This document shows, one piece after another, positions 27,062 to 36,297 of a stretch of DNA of 64,000 nucleotides. The stretch comes from Bradyrhizobium sp. 1 (lineage in GTDB: Bacteria; Pseudomonadota; Alphaproteobacteria; Rhizobiales; Xanthobacteraceae), in NCBI RefSeq assembly GCF_023073315.1, contig NZ_JADPJH010000033.1, positions 589,125 through 653,124 of the forward strand, given 5' to 3'. A model generated the notes under the pieces. That model was given only the letters and a program-made list of their open reading frames with translations, had not been told where the DNA came from and made no database searches. Position 1 is the first letter of the stretch, and each line of letters starts with the position of its first letter. The translations under genes were made by a program, and so were the position numbers.

Positions 27062-27942
27062 TTCAGATTGGTTTCGGAGACCGCAAGCGCCGCCAGCCGG
27101 CTGCCGCCAATCGCGTCGAGATAGGCGCTGGACGAGGCGTTCCGAACATACCGGTCCAGATAGAAGCTGAAGGCCTCTGCGCCGGCGCTGCTCTTCACAT
27201 ATTCCTTCAAATGCGCTTCGTCGGAGCGGTACAGCGAGGGTGAGGTCGTCGGATGCGCGCCGAAAGGCGCTTCCACGATCGCATCGACCATCGCGCTCGG
27301 CAGCTTGGTCAGATGATTGCTGCGCCTGATCGTGTCGGTCGACACGATGCGATCGACCGAGACGATCACCCGCCGGGACGCCTGGGCGATCATCGCGTCG
27401 AAGAAGGGCGGCCCCAAATGCTGGACGTTGCCATGCTCATCAGCCTGCTGGGCGTGCAGCAGGCAGACATCCGGCTTAACGGCGGCGACAGCGAGCATCT
27501 TGCGCTCGCCGGGCTTGGACGGCAGCGGCCAGTAATGCTCCGGCGCAAACTTCGGCAGATCGGTCCCAAGGTCGGGCACCGGCATGTAAGGCAGATCGCA
27601 TATTCCCGCCCGCAGTCCGCCGGCAATACCCGGTCCATCCAGATCGTAGACCTTGAGCGCGCCGCTCTCCGCGTGACGACGGAAATTCGGCGCCAGACCG
27701 AACTGCTCGAAGCTGATGAAGACGCAGACGGTGGAGGCGACACACCCCGCACCGATCAGCATGTCCGGCGCGATCGAGCCGGGCGCAGGGATCAGGTGCA
27801 GGTCGCGCGCACCCTTGCGGATCAACGCGCGCACGAGCGCCATCGGCTGCGAATTGAATATCCACCCTCCGAGGGCGACTTTGGCTCCGTCCGGGATCTC
27901 GGCTACGGCCTCATCGACGGAAACGATCTTGCTCTTTGTCAT
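27058..27942 (-). CDS. IpdA-like CoA transferase, subunit A
   Basis: 294-aa alpha subunit of a type I CoA transferase. It begins VDEAVAEIPDGAKVALGG, then the glycine-rich WIFNSQPMALVRALIRKG. Length and domain order match IpdA of steroid degraders better than the shorter acetate or 3-oxoadipate CoA transferase subunits. IpdAB does not transfer CoA; it hydrolyses the last carbon ring of the steroid nucleus as a CoA thioester. The gene lies 50 bp after its partner and overlaps the CaiB gene. Assignment to the IpdA group is by pattern and context, not by alignment. Confidence 0.8.
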   Translation of the reverse strand: MTKSKIVSVDEAVAEIPDGAKVALGGWIFNSQPMALVRALIRKGARDLHLIPAPGSIAPDMLIGAGCVASTVCVFISFEQFGLAPNFRRHAESGALKVYDLDGPGIAGGLRAGICDLPYMPVPDLGTDLPKFAPEHYWPLPSKPGERKMLAVAAVKPDVCLLHAQQADEHGNVQHLGPPFFDAMIAQASRRVIVSVDRIVSTDTIRRSNHLTKLPSAMVDAIVEAPFGAHPTTSPSLYRSDEAHLKEYVKSSAGAEAFSFYLDRYVRNASSSAYLDAIGGSRLAALAVSETNLK

Positions 27943-27991
27943 GGGACTTCAGCTTGCCTGTCGGTCTGATTGGAGGAGATCCGTCGCGTAA

Positions 27992-28780
27992 TCAGGGAAA
28001 CTTGCGCCGGAGATCGCCACGCCGGTCGACATGTTTGCGCAGCAACTCGAGCTCATGATCGGTGGGCATGGTCGTCACCGGAGGCGTGCCCTCCACGACG
28101 ATGTCGAACGCCGTGGCGTCGCGGATCTGCTCGAGCGACACGCCTGGACTGATCGACTTCACGCGCATGGCCTTGCTGTCGGGCGCGAAATCGAAGACCC
28201 CAAGCGGCGATAGCACCAGTCTGGGACCGCCAGGCGGCAGACCCATGCGCTCACGGGAGTCGCCGCCCTCCATGTGACCGGGTCCGCACAGGAAATCGAC
28301 CCGCGGCACGAACGCGCTCCGGTCGTGACGGGTCAGGCACACGTAGAACCGCTTGGCCAGACCGCACAGTGCGCTGATGCCGACTGTTCCCGGCCCGCGC
28401 ACGCGCGGCTTACGTTGATCACCGACCACCACAGTGTTGATGTTGCCGAAGCGGTCGACCTGCAGTGCCGACAGGATGGCAAAATCAAAGAAGTGGACCT
28501 TCCAATCGATGAAGTCGATCATGACCGGCAGATCCATCCAGGACTCCGCAGACTCGACGTTCTCGTAATCGGCCGTCGACAGCAGATGATCGCGCGTCGG
28601 ATTGACCATTCCGCCGGGACCGGAAATCCACCACAAGCGCGGCGCCTGCAGGCGGCGCGCGAGATTGCAGGCCGCGAGCTGGATGTCGGAATTGGTTCCG
28701 ATGATGACCTTCTCGCCATCGGCGATATCGCGCGCCAGCAACACCGCCAGCGTTTCTCCGAGAGACGGATGTGCAGCCAT
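27992..28780 (-). CDS. IpdB-like CoA transferase, subunit B
   Basis: 262-aa beta subunit partner: GETLAVLLARDIADGEKVII, GTNSDIQLAACNLARRL, SALQVDRFGNINTVVVGD and FYVCLTRHDRSAFVPRVDFL. In typical type I CoA transferases a S-E-N-G or E-S-G segment near residue 55 holds the catalytic Glu; here the corresponding stretch is SGPGGMVNP, without Glu, consistent with a hydrolase of the IpdAB kind. The ATG at 28780 is chosen because a GntR box lies just upstream and family similarity begins there; an open frame extends further upstream across that box. First gene of the minus-strand operon reaching to 23085. Confidence 0.8.
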   Translation of the reverse strand: MAAHPSLGETLAVLLARDIADGEKVIIGTNSDIQLAACNLARRLQAPRLWWISGPGGMVNPTRDHLLSTADYENVESAESWMDLPVMIDFIDWKVHFFDFAILSALQVDRFGNINTVVVGDQRKPRVRGPGTVGISALCGLAKRFYVCLTRHDRSAFVPRVDFLCGPGHMEGGDSRERMGLPPGGPRLVLSPLGVFDFAPDSKAMRVKSISPGVSLEQIRDATAFDIVVEGTPPVTTMPTDHELELLRKHVDRRGDLRRKFP

Positions 28781-28795
28781 TTGCCTGCGACCTAT

Positions 28796-28806
28796 TGGTT
28801 GAACCA
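28796..28806. promoter_or_regulatory. GntR/FadR-type operator, box B
   Basis: TGGTTGAACCA (TGGT-N3-ACCA), identical in its 11-bp core to box A. It ends 16 bp upstream of the IpdB-like start codon, where bound repressor would block transcription of the IpdB-IpdA-CaiB operon. Confidence 0.7.
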
Positions 28807-28990
28807 TTGCGACATTAACACGGTCGGGGGGCAGTGTCAACGATCCGCCGCCGACGGAGACGAGACCGCTCGGATTCGTATCGGGCAATTCGGACGTGAG
28901 TGGTCGTCGACCAGCCGTGTGCGCATTCCGTCCAGGGGATGCGTGCAGGCTATTCGAAAGACGACAGGCCGGTTCGCGCAGTGAGTGGAT

Positions 28991-29812
28991 TTAACGCTGG
29001 GTAGCTGGGGGAGCCCGGCGGCCACGTGGAGCGGCTTTGGTGGCTGACACCCCTTCGGCAGCCTGAATGCGCGACATGTAGCTGCGCTGCAGCCGCTTCA
29101 AGCAGGCTTCCATCTCGGCCACGGCAGCTTCGGCGTCGCCTGCAGTGAAGTGTTCCATGAAGCGGCGGCGTGACGGCAGCACGAAGCTGTTGTCGTACTC
29201 GCCGATCCGCTGCACAAAATGAGTGAGCACGTCGAGCACCCCGTTCATGACGATGACCATGATCGGATTGTCGGTGAGGCGCGCCAGCATTCTGTGGAAC
29301 TCGATGTGCCTCTCGGCGCGGCCTGCGAAGTCGCCCCGGCGGCGCGCGTCCTGCGCTTCGTCGATATTGCGGTTCAGCAGGTCGATGTCCGCGGCCGTTG
29401 CGCGCCGGCACGCTTCCCGGACCACGACGGATTCGAGCCAGATGCGGGCCTCGGTCAATTGCGCCGGCTGGATGGTACCGACGTGGTACATGTCCATCAG
29501 GCCGGTCGCGATAGCCTCGCCGCTATGCTGGCTGATGAAAGCGCCGCCGCGGGCGCCCTTCTGCAGGCGAATCAGACCGGCGTGCTCGAGCGAGCGCAAG
29601 GCCTCACGAAGGGTATTGCGAGAGACGCCAAACTGCTCCGACAGCGCCCGCTCGGATGGCAGACGGTTGCCGACCGCTAGTCTGCCGGTGGAGAGCTCCG
29701 TTCGGATCTGAGCGGCAATCTCGTCGAACGCGCGGGGCGATCTAATTCGTTGGAACTGCGCTATCGGCGCAGCCTCTACCTTGGATTTCGCCGGCAATTG
29801 TGAAGCGCTCAT
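28991..29812 (-). CDS. GntR-family regulator, FadR/FCD subfamily
   Basis: 273-aa regulator with an N-terminal winged helix (GRLAVGNRLPSERALSEQFG, then VSRNTLREALRSLEHAGLI and the wing KGARGGAFI) and an all-helical FCD effector domain (EARIWLESVVVREACRRATA, HIEFHRMLARLTDNP with a metal-binding His). FCD regulators bind TGGT-N3-ACCA sites, which is the sequence of the four boxes found here. The start at 29812 (MSASQ) gives the usual N-terminus; the frame upstream is not conserved-looking. Divergent from the fused acyl-CoA dehydrogenase gene, with a box between them. Confidence 0.93.
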   Translation of the reverse strand: MSASQLPAKSKVEAAPIAQFQRIRSPRAFDEIAAQIRTELSTGRLAVGNRLPSERALSEQFGVSRNTLREALRSLEHAGLIRLQKGARGGAFISQHSGEAIATGLMDMYHVGTIQPAQLTEARIWLESVVVREACRRATAADIDLLNRNIDEAQDARRRGDFAGRAERHIEFHRMLARLTDNPIMVIVMNGVLDVLTHFVQRIGEYDNSFVLPSRRRFMEHFTAGDAEAAVAEMEACLKRLQRSYMSRIQAAEGVSATKAAPRGRRAPPATQR

Positions 29813-29912
29813 ATCCACTCGGATGGTTCGAAGCTGCAGCAACATATAGGCGAAGCTGACGATTCCCGCCATAGCGCGTTGGCATTGACCGCGACTTCTC
29901 ACAAAAGTAGAA

Positions 29913-29923
29913 TGGTAGGACCA
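29913..29923. promoter_or_regulatory. GntR/FadR-type operator, box C
   Basis: TGGTAGGACCA, form TGGT-N3-ACCA, in the region between the regulator gene (start 29812) and the fused acyl-CoA dehydrogenase (start 29947). It could serve both autoregulation and control of the dehydrogenase. Confidence 0.6.
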
Positions 29924-29946
29924 AACTGCAGAAGGTAGCCGCCAGA

Positions 29947-32166
29947 ATGCTGCGGGAGTTGCCGTCGGACGAGGATCGTCAGATCCTGAAGGAAGCGGTC
30001 CGGGGATTTTTTGAGGACGCGTCGGATAAGTCCGCCCAGGCGACCCCATGGCTCTGGAAGCAACTGGCCGCTCAGGGCTTGACCCAGATTGCAGCCTCTC
30101 CCGCCGAAGGCGGCTTGCGCGAGATTGTGCTGGTCCAGGAAGAGGCCGGCCGCATTGCGAGCCGCGCACCGCTCGCGGATGCAGCCCTGATCAACCTCAT
30201 GCAGCTTCGAGCCCGCGACGATGCCCGTGCCTTGACGTCGCTCCTAGATGAGCTCCATCGCGGTGACTCGGTGATCGCCGTGTCCTTTGCAGGCTTCGAC
30301 CATGATGGAGCCGCAGGCTGGGCGAAAATGGACGCGGATCGCCTGGTTGCGGAGCTGGGATTCGTCGAATCCGCCGACATCGTGACCCATCTGGCCATAT
30401 TCGTGCACGGCCCGGCGCTGGCTATCGTCAAGGCCGGCGAAGGCGTTGCCGCTGAACCGACCCCGGTGATGGGAAAGGCCGGCAGCTGGCGAGTTCGGAT
30501 CGATGCAGTTCCGATCGTCCTGGTGCCGTTCACGAATGCCGAGGTCCGGGACCTTCTCACCGTCGCCGCCCTGAGCGAGACCGCGCGGGCGTTCGGCGCA
30601 GCCCGGCGCGCGTTCGAGCAGGCCGTTGCCTATGCCGGCGAACGTCGGCAGTTCGGACAACCGATCGGACGCTTCCAGGCCATCCAGCATAAGCTCGCGA
30701 ACTGCCACATCGCCTTGCGCGCGGTTCAGCTGACAATTGCGAATGCCGCCGCTCAATATGACCTGGATGCTGCGCAATGGCGCTGGTTCGCAGCCGCAGC
30801 CCTGGCCACCGCCGCGGGTTCTCTTCGCCAGGTATCGCTCGAGACCCAGCACGCCTTCGGTGCGATCGGCTACAGCGAGGAACATGAGGCTCCGCGGCAC
30901 TTCAGGCAGGTCCATGTCGGCATGCTTCGCCATGGCGGCCAACGCCCGTCGGTCGAGCAACTCGCCACCCATTTTCTCGATCACGGCAGCGGTGCATTTC
31001 CCGAATACGATCTGGGGGCGTCGGGAAATGCCTTCCGCAACGAGGTTCGCACTTGGCTCGACGGGTATTGGTCAGGCGAGCGTCGCGCGCGGCATGAGCA
31101 GCTCTCCTTCCATGAGCGGGAGTATGACCGCGAATTTGCTCGGGCGCTGGGCCAGACCGGCTGGATTGGCCTCAATTGGCCGAAGCGGTTCGGCGGTCAG
31201 GAGCGTGGCGCCTTCGAACAGCTCGCCTTCATGGAGGAGATGGAGCGGGCCGGCGCGCCGCGTGCCGGCGCACCCGTGCAGGCGGCCATGCTCCAGGTCT
31301 ACGGCACGCCGGAGCAGCAGCGCCGTTATCTTCCGGAAATCCTGCGGGGGGAATCCATCTACGGCATGGGCTACAGCGAACCCCAGGCCGGCTCCGACCT
31401 GGCGTCGCTGAAGACCCGCGCGGTTCGCGACGGCGACCATTATGTCATCAATGGGCAGAAGATCTGGACCACGACCTATTGGGGCGAGTACATGCTGCTC
31501 GCGACCCGTACCGATCCGAACGCGACACCGCCTCATGCCGGCATCACCATGTTCATCGTTCCAATGACGACGCCCGGCATCACGATCCGTCCTTCCGAAA
31601 CGATGTATGGCGGCACTTTCGCCAACATCTTCTATGACGACGTGCGCGTGCCGGCAGAAAACCGTGTTGGCGCCGAGGGCGAAGGCTGGAAGGTGCTGAC
31701 CGGGGCGCTGGCGACCGAACGCGGCTTCATCGGCGGCGGGATCGTGCTCAAGGTGGCCAGCATGTTCGAACTGCTGTGCGGCCACATCCGTATCGCCGAA
31801 CGCCAGGGTAAGCTGATGCGGCACGATCCTGTCGTGCGCGCCAAGGTTGGGACGCTCGCGGCTGAAATCGAGGCCGGACGGCGCATGATGGTCCATTGCG
31901 CCGAGCTGGTCGACAAGGGCGAGACGCCGCCCGACGAAGCGGCCGTCAGCAAGGTTTATTCCGGCGAGTTGATGGAGCGCTTCGGCGAGACCGCACTCGA
32001 TCTGCTCGGGCTGGAGGCCTTGATCAGCGAGGGCGACCCCGGCGCCGTACTGCACGGGCGCATCGAACAAAATCTCCGACATTCGCTGATGTGGGTCATC
32101 AGCATCGGCACCAATGAAATCCAGCGCAGCTTGATTGCCCAGCGCGGACTTGGATTGCCGCGATAA
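29947..32166 (+). CDS. Fused double-domain acyl-CoA dehydrogenase (FadE34-like)
   Basis: 739-aa protein made of two acyl-CoA dehydrogenase units. Residues 1 to about 345 are a degenerate unit lacking the S-E-P motif but keeping ERRQFGQPIGRFQAIQHKLA and FGAIGYSEEHEAPRHFRQVH. Residues about 360-739 are a complete unit with GYSEPQAGSDLASLKTR, VINGQKIWTTTYWGEYMLLA and ISIGTNEIQRSLIAQRGLGL. This is the layout of FadE34 of Mycobacterium tuberculosis, where one chain replaces an alpha-beta pair acting on steroid-CoA side chains. Divergent from the GntR gene, with box C in the promoter. Confidence 0.92.
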   Translation: MLRELPSDEDRQILKEAVRGFFEDASDKSAQATPWLWKQLAAQGLTQIAASPAEGGLREIVLVQEEAGRIASRAPLADAALINLMQLRARDDARALTSLLDELHRGDSVIAVSFAGFDHDGAAGWAKMDADRLVAELGFVESADIVTHLAIFVHGPALAIVKAGEGVAAEPTPVMGKAGSWRVRIDAVPIVLVPFTNAEVRDLLTVAALSETARAFGAARRAFEQAVAYAGERRQFGQPIGRFQAIQHKLANCHIALRAVQLTIANAAAQYDLDAAQWRWFAAAALATAAGSLRQVSLETQHAFGAIGYSEEHEAPRHFRQVHVGMLRHGGQRPSVEQLATHFLDHGSGAFPEYDLGASGNAFRNEVRTWLDGYWSGERRARHEQLSFHEREYDREFARALGQTGWIGLNWPKRFGGQERGAFEQLAFMEEMERAGAPRAGAPVQAAMLQVYGTPEQQRRYLPEILRGESIYGMGYSEPQAGSDLASLKTRAVRDGDHYVINGQKIWTTTYWGEYMLLATRTDPNATPPHAGITMFIVPMTTPGITIRPSETMYGGTFANIFYDDVRVPAENRVGAEGEGWKVLTGALATERGFIGGGIVLKVASMFELLCGHIRIAERQGKLMRHDPVVRAKVGTLAAEIEAGRRMMVHCAELVDKGETPPDEAAVSKVYSGELMERFGETALDLLGLEALISEGDPGAVLHGRIEQNLRHSLMWVISIGTNEIQRSLIAQRGLGLPR

Positions 32167-32233
32167 GATGTCCGAGGTGAGATCTGGCAGAGAAAAATCG
32201 TCCAGAGCCTCCGCAGAGAGCCTGACGATCTAA

Positions 32234-33772
32234 CTAGATGCGCCTGCCCGTATCGCTCCAGAAAGGATCCTTGAGCCGGCGCTTGAATATCTTGCCGCTT
32301 TCCTCGCGCGGAAGTGCTGCATGGAAGTCGATCCGCCGCGGCACCTTGTATTTGGCGATACGTGCGGCGAGATAGGCCCGCACCTGCTCGGTCGTGAGTC
32401 CACAGCCCGGCTCGAGCTCGATTGCGGCAGCCAGCGACTCGCCGAACTCATCGTCGGGAATGCCGAACACGGCGCAGTCGCGGACGCCGGGACATTGGAT
32501 CAAAGCGGATTCAATCTCGGCGGGATAGATGTTGACCCCGGCCGAGATCACCATGTCCGACCTCCGATCGCACAGATACAGCCGCTCGTTCTTGAGATAG
32601 CCGACGTCGCCAACGCTGATCAGCCCGTCCCGCTCGACCGATTTTCGCTTGGCGGCGTCGTTGAGGTAGACGAAGTCCGCCAGCGAGTCCTGACGAACGT
32701 AGATCTCGCCTACCTCGCCCGGCGCAACCGGCTTGCCGTCGTCGCCGTAGAGCGCAATCCGGGCGCCCGGCGTGAGCCGCCCGACGCTGCCGGGATGGGC
32801 CAGCCAATCTTCCGGCGTGCTCAGCATGACGGCTCCAACCTCCGTGCCGCCGTAGGTCTCGTAGATGACCGGCCCCCACCAATCCATCAGCGCCTGCTTG
32901 ATCTCTGGCGCACAGGGCGCGCCGGTGTGGATCACCCATCGCAGCGAGCTCACATCGTATCGGCGGCGGATCTCCTCCGGCAGTCGCATCAGGCGGACAA
33001 ACATGGTGGGAACCATGACCGCATGCGTGATCCTTTCCCGCTCGATGAGCGCCAGCGTTTCTTCGGGCTCGAACTTGGATTGGAACGCGATGATATCCGC
33101 CTGTGCGATGGCCTGACGCAAACAGGCGTTCGGAGACGCATGATAGAGCGGGCCACCGATCAACACGCGCACGCCGGGTGCTATGCCGTAGACCGCCCGC
33201 ATCAGCTCCCCATACGCCTTGGCCTGCTCGGCCGTCGCAGGTTCGCGCTTCACGCCTTTCGGGTGTCCCGTCGTGCCCGACGTGTAGATCAGCGTAGCGC
33301 GGCTGCGCGGCGGGGCGCTGCTCCAGGGCTGGAATTCCGCCAGCCAAACCGGCCAGCTGCGGTCCGATACTCTCGGCTTCTCGGCACCTGGCGGAACGCC
33401 GAACTGCCGAACGAGCTCGGGCGGCGTCGGTACGCTCAGCACGAGAATGCCGTCCAAGGCCTCCATGAGCTCGTCGCGGACGGCCGCGAGCAAATCGGCA
33501 TGAGCCACCAGGACTTTGGGCTTTGCGTCCTTAAGGATGTAAGCGATTTCCTGCGCCCGACCGTGCCAATTGATCGGCACGCAATAGGCGCCGATCAGAG
33601 AGGCCGCCTGTGTCGCCTCGACGAAGGCGAAGTCGTTGCGCAGCAGAACCGCAACAGTATCCCCTTCGGAAACCCCAGAAGCATGCAGCCCGCTGGCTGC
33701 GCGAGCCGCGTTCGTGAGTACCTCTTCGCGCGCGCGTGCTGTTCCATCGAGAAGAATCAGTGGCGAAGTCAT
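32234..33772 (-). CDS. Acyl-CoA synthetase (AMP-forming, class I), second copy
   Basis: 512-aa ANL-family ligase with IYTSGTTGHPKGVKREPA, YETYGGTEVGAVM (A5), GDVGYLKNERLYLCDRRSDM and VISAGVNIYPAEIESALIQC, and a C-terminal catalytic Lys in EESGKIFKRRL. The FadD3/long-chain-like architecture suits activation of a bulky carboxylate; FadD3 activates the steroid-derived HIP acid, but equivalence is not shown. The start at 33772 has GAGGA seven bases upstream. It follows a binding-protein gene by 100 bp on the same strand, in the unit headed by GntR box D. Confidence 0.9.
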   Translation of the reverse strand: MTSPLILLDGTARAREEVLTNAARAASGLHASGVSEGDTVAVLLRNDFAFVEATQAASLIGAYCVPINWHGRAQEIAYILKDAKPKVLVAHADLLAAVRDELMEALDGILVLSVPTPPELVRQFGVPPGAEKPRVSDRSWPVWLAEFQPWSSAPPRSRATLIYTSGTTGHPKGVKREPATAEQAKAYGELMRAVYGIAPGVRVLIGGPLYHASPNACLRQAIAQADIIAFQSKFEPEETLALIERERITHAVMVPTMFVRLMRLPEEIRRRYDVSSLRWVIHTGAPCAPEIKQALMDWWGPVIYETYGGTEVGAVMLSTPEDWLAHPGSVGRLTPGARIALYGDDGKPVAPGEVGEIYVRQDSLADFVYLNDAAKRKSVERDGLISVGDVGYLKNERLYLCDRRSDMVISAGVNIYPAEIESALIQCPGVRDCAVFGIPDDEFGESLAAAIELEPGCGLTTEQVRAYLAARIAKYKVPRRIDFHAALPREESGKIFKRRLKDPFWSDTGRRI

Positions 33773-33872
33773 CATTCCTCTAACAATGTTCTGCGTGGGG
33801 CGTGAGAGCGCTTCTGGTGAAGCAAACGACTGTTCAGCCGCTTGTCTGGTGGTCATTCTGCAAAACGACCCG

Positions 33873-35066
33873 CTACTGCGTTGCAAGCTTGCAGTCCGGA
33901 TTGGACGCCTCCGACATCAACTCTTCGGGTTTCATACGACGGACGATCTTGAAATAGTCCCACGGGGCTTTTGATTCCTCCGGCGATTTGACCTGGAGCA
34001 GGAACATGTCGCGCATCACGCGGCCATCTGCTCGGATCTTGGCCGAAGGTGTCGTGAGGTCTGAAATCGGCAGCTCGTGCATCTTCTTTGCGACCTCAGG
34101 TCCGGATGTCGAGCCCGCCGCCTTGACGGCCTTCAGATAGTGCGTGATCGAGCTATAGACTCCCGCCTGCAGAGCGGAAGGCGGTCGCCCCATCTTCTCC
34201 CTGAACCGACTTGCGAAACTGCGCGTGTTGTCGTCCGTATCCCAGTAGAATGCTGCCGTCGTATAGATGCCTTTCATGCGATCCAACCCGAGGCTGTGCA
34301 CGTCGGACTCGAACAACATGAGGCTCGCGATGCGCATTCCCTTCTGCAGCAGGCCGAATTCGACGGCGTTTTCGATGAGAAGCACTCCGTCGTGGCCGGC
34401 AAAAGACGAGGCAATCGCGTCCGGCCGCGCTTCCTGCGCGGCCAAAAGAAGCGAGGCATAATCCGACGTCCCGATCGCCGCGCGCCGCGTGCCGACCAGT
34501 TGTCCACCGGTCTCCTTCACCACGTCCGCGACGGCTCGCTCCATTTGGTGTCCGAAGGAATAGTCGGGGCCGACCACAAACCACTTCTTCACGCCGGATT
34601 CCGCTGCGCTCAGAACGGGGGCGCGCGGAAGCACGCTGGTATCAAACGACCACACGAATCCCGTCGGTGAGCACGACTTGCCGTAGAGATCGAGAGTTCC
34701 GGCCCCCGAGATCAGTGCGATCTTTCCCTTTGTATGGGCGAGATTTTGGATTCCGAGCGCGATGGTGGACACGGGTATGTCGGCAATGGCCTCAACATGC
34801 TCCTCGTCAAACCACCGTCGGGCGATGGTCAGGCCCACGTCGGGCTTCAGTTGGTGGTCGGCCGATACGATCTCAATCGGTCGGCCAAGAACGGTGCTGC
34901 CGGCGTCGCTGACCGCCAGTTCAGCGGCAACGACCGAGCCGCGACCGACCGTATCGGCGATGACTCCGGACATGTCGGTCAAGACACCGATCTTCAGCGG
35001 CTCGCCAACCGCCAGACCGCTCCACAGGAATAAGCCCAATCCCGCGGCCACGACTCGCCTTGCCAT
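33873..35066 (-). CDS. LivK-like ABC transporter substrate-binding protein (copy 4)
   Basis: 397-aa periplasmic binding protein with a signal peptide (MARRVV start, VAAGLGLFLWSGLAVG core) and the LKIGVLTDMSGVIADTVGRG first strand. The C-terminal part VKSPEESKAPWDYFKIVRRM closely parallels copy 1 (4356), so copies 1 and 4 are recent paralogues; the tail here ends NPDCKLATQ instead of G-G-C-P. It heads the unit that includes the second acyl-CoA synthetase, and GntR box D lies 23 bp upstream of the ATG. Confidence 0.9.
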   Translation of the reverse strand: MARRVVAAGLGLFLWSGLAVGEPLKIGVLTDMSGVIADTVGRGSVVAAELAVSDAGSTVLGRPIEIVSADHQLKPDVGLTIARRWFDEEHVEAIADIPVSTIALGIQNLAHTKGKIALISGAGTLDLYGKSCSPTGFVWSFDTSVLPRAPVLSAAESGVKKWFVVGPDYSFGHQMERAVADVVKETGGQLVGTRRAAIGTSDYASLLLAAQEARPDAIASSFAGHDGVLLIENAVEFGLLQKGMRIASLMLFESDVHSLGLDRMKGIYTTAAFYWDTDDNTRSFASRFREKMGRPPSALQAGVYSSITHYLKAVKAAGSTSGPEVAKKMHELPISDLTTPSAKIRADGRVMRDMFLLQVKSPEESKAPWDYFKIVRRMKPEELMSEASNPDCKLATQ

Positions 35067-35088
35067 GAGCAGCTGCCTCCCATTTTAT

Positions 35089-35099
35089 TGGTTGTACCA
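35089..35099. promoter_or_regulatory. GntR/FadR-type operator, box D
   Basis: TGGTTGTACCA (TGGT-N3-ACCA) upstream of the copy 4 binding-protein gene. With boxes A to C it makes a four-site set, each in front of a different transcription unit between 18.5 and 35 kb. Confidence 0.68.
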
Positions 35100-35109
35100 T
35101 TGATACATG

Positions 35110-35869
35110 CTGGCCCTAGTGGCCGCAAGCCCATTCGGCCGAACATTCGGCGAGACCTTTTGCCTGCGCCCGCCGGACGAGAAGGGCAGAAGACGTCGAG
35201 CGCAACCGGCATATTCCTGGCCTTTGGACGGGCCAGACCCAAAATTGTTTTGGCGCGAGGTTCTCCGCTGCGCCTCCGCTCGTCAGGCGCAGCATCGGCC
35301 GTCGCCGTCAGCCATCTGCATGCATGTGCGACGGAAGATGGTCTCTGCAACAGGTACAAGGAACGACAATAGCCGCGGTGGGATACGGCCTCTTTGGTGA
35401 CTGGGTTAGTTCCTGGCGCGTCTTGGAAACTCTAGGCCGAGACGATGCATCGGTTCGCCGGCTTGAAGGAACCGAGCCAATGAGGCGAGGAGATGCGAGA
35501 ATATTGGGACCGGCAGACCACCAAACCTGGCGGCGGGGCGCGCCCCAGGCTTTTTGATAACTTCACGCGAACTTTCGTGATTGCGGATCAGAGGAGCTTC
35601 GTAGTCCGGAAACACGCCGCCATATGCGAGCCGGCATCTCACCGATGTCGACCTCGCTAAAATGTCCTCAGCTCAGCGAATAGCAGTCGAGAAGATTCAA
35701 GATGCCGTTGAAAGCAACTCGAAGAGAAGAGTCATTAAGCCCTCGTTTAGTCGAAGGCGATCAAAGCTTTCGAGGTTCCACGAAGAGCTTACGGAATAGG
35801 GCCGGCCGCCTAGGGAAGGTTGACGCTGCTTGACGAGATCGGATCCTCAGCCACGGGGCAGGCTTCCCC
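35110..35869. other. Non-coding or decayed stretch
   Basis: About 760 bp between the last binding-protein promoter and the livM relic. Open frames present (for example 35406-35642 on the minus strand and 35088-35372 on the plus strand) have no recognisable motif or convincing Shine-Dalgarno. Base composition drops in places. I see no RNA gene. Confidence 0.45.
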
Positions 35870-36045
35870 AGCCCCAAGCGAGCATTCTTTGCGATCGGCG
35901 CGCTATTCTTCTTCCTGTTCCGCGAGTTGTTTTCGATCTTGACGTCGAACTGGCTGCTGTGGTTCGGACTCGTTTTCGTTACCTTTCTGCTGTGCTCGCC
36001 GGGCGGCCTCGTCGGCATCTGGGCGACACTGGCAAAACGCTGGTA
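35870..36045 (+). pseudogene. livM C-terminal fragment
   Basis: Remnant of a branched-chain amino acid type ABC permease. One frame reads FFAIGALFFFLFRELFSIL, then LLWFGLVFVTFLLCSPGGLV, and ends IWATLAKRW with a TAG stop near 36045. This is the last transmembrane segment plus the G-G-L-x-G-x-W tail of LivM. Nothing upstream of about 35870 continues the gene. It is followed directly by a livG relic in the normal livM-livG order, so the island once had the membrane part of a transporter. Confidence 0.75.
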
Positions 36046-36070
36046 GCCGCCGCCGGAAGAATCCGCAGCG

Positions 36071-36297
36071 ATGAGCCGCCGGAAAATCTACGAAGGCCTG
36101 CCGCTGCCGCACTTCCTGCCGTCGAAAGGGCTCGGCGGCATTGTGCTAGACGTGCGCGGCGTCTCGAAGACGTTTGGCGGCATTCGCGCGGTAAGCGACG
36201 CGAGCCTGCAAGTGGGCACCGCGAAATCCACGCACTGATCGGGCTCAACGGCGCGGGAAAGACCACGCTGTTCAAGCGCCTGTATTCGGCAGTCTAG
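36071..36297 (+). pseudogene. livG N-terminal fragment, frameshifted and truncated
   Basis: Remnant of the ATPase of a LivFGHMK-type transporter. From the ATG at 36071 the frame reads SRRKIYEGLPLPHFLPSKGL, then LDVRGVSKTFGGIRAVSDAS; near 36215 the frame slips, and the next frame continues EIHALIGLNGAGKTTLFKRL, which includes the Walker A motif. Two residue blocks later the gene stops at the CTAG that borders the transposable unit at 36298. The insertion therefore probably truncated this gene. Confidence 0.78.
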
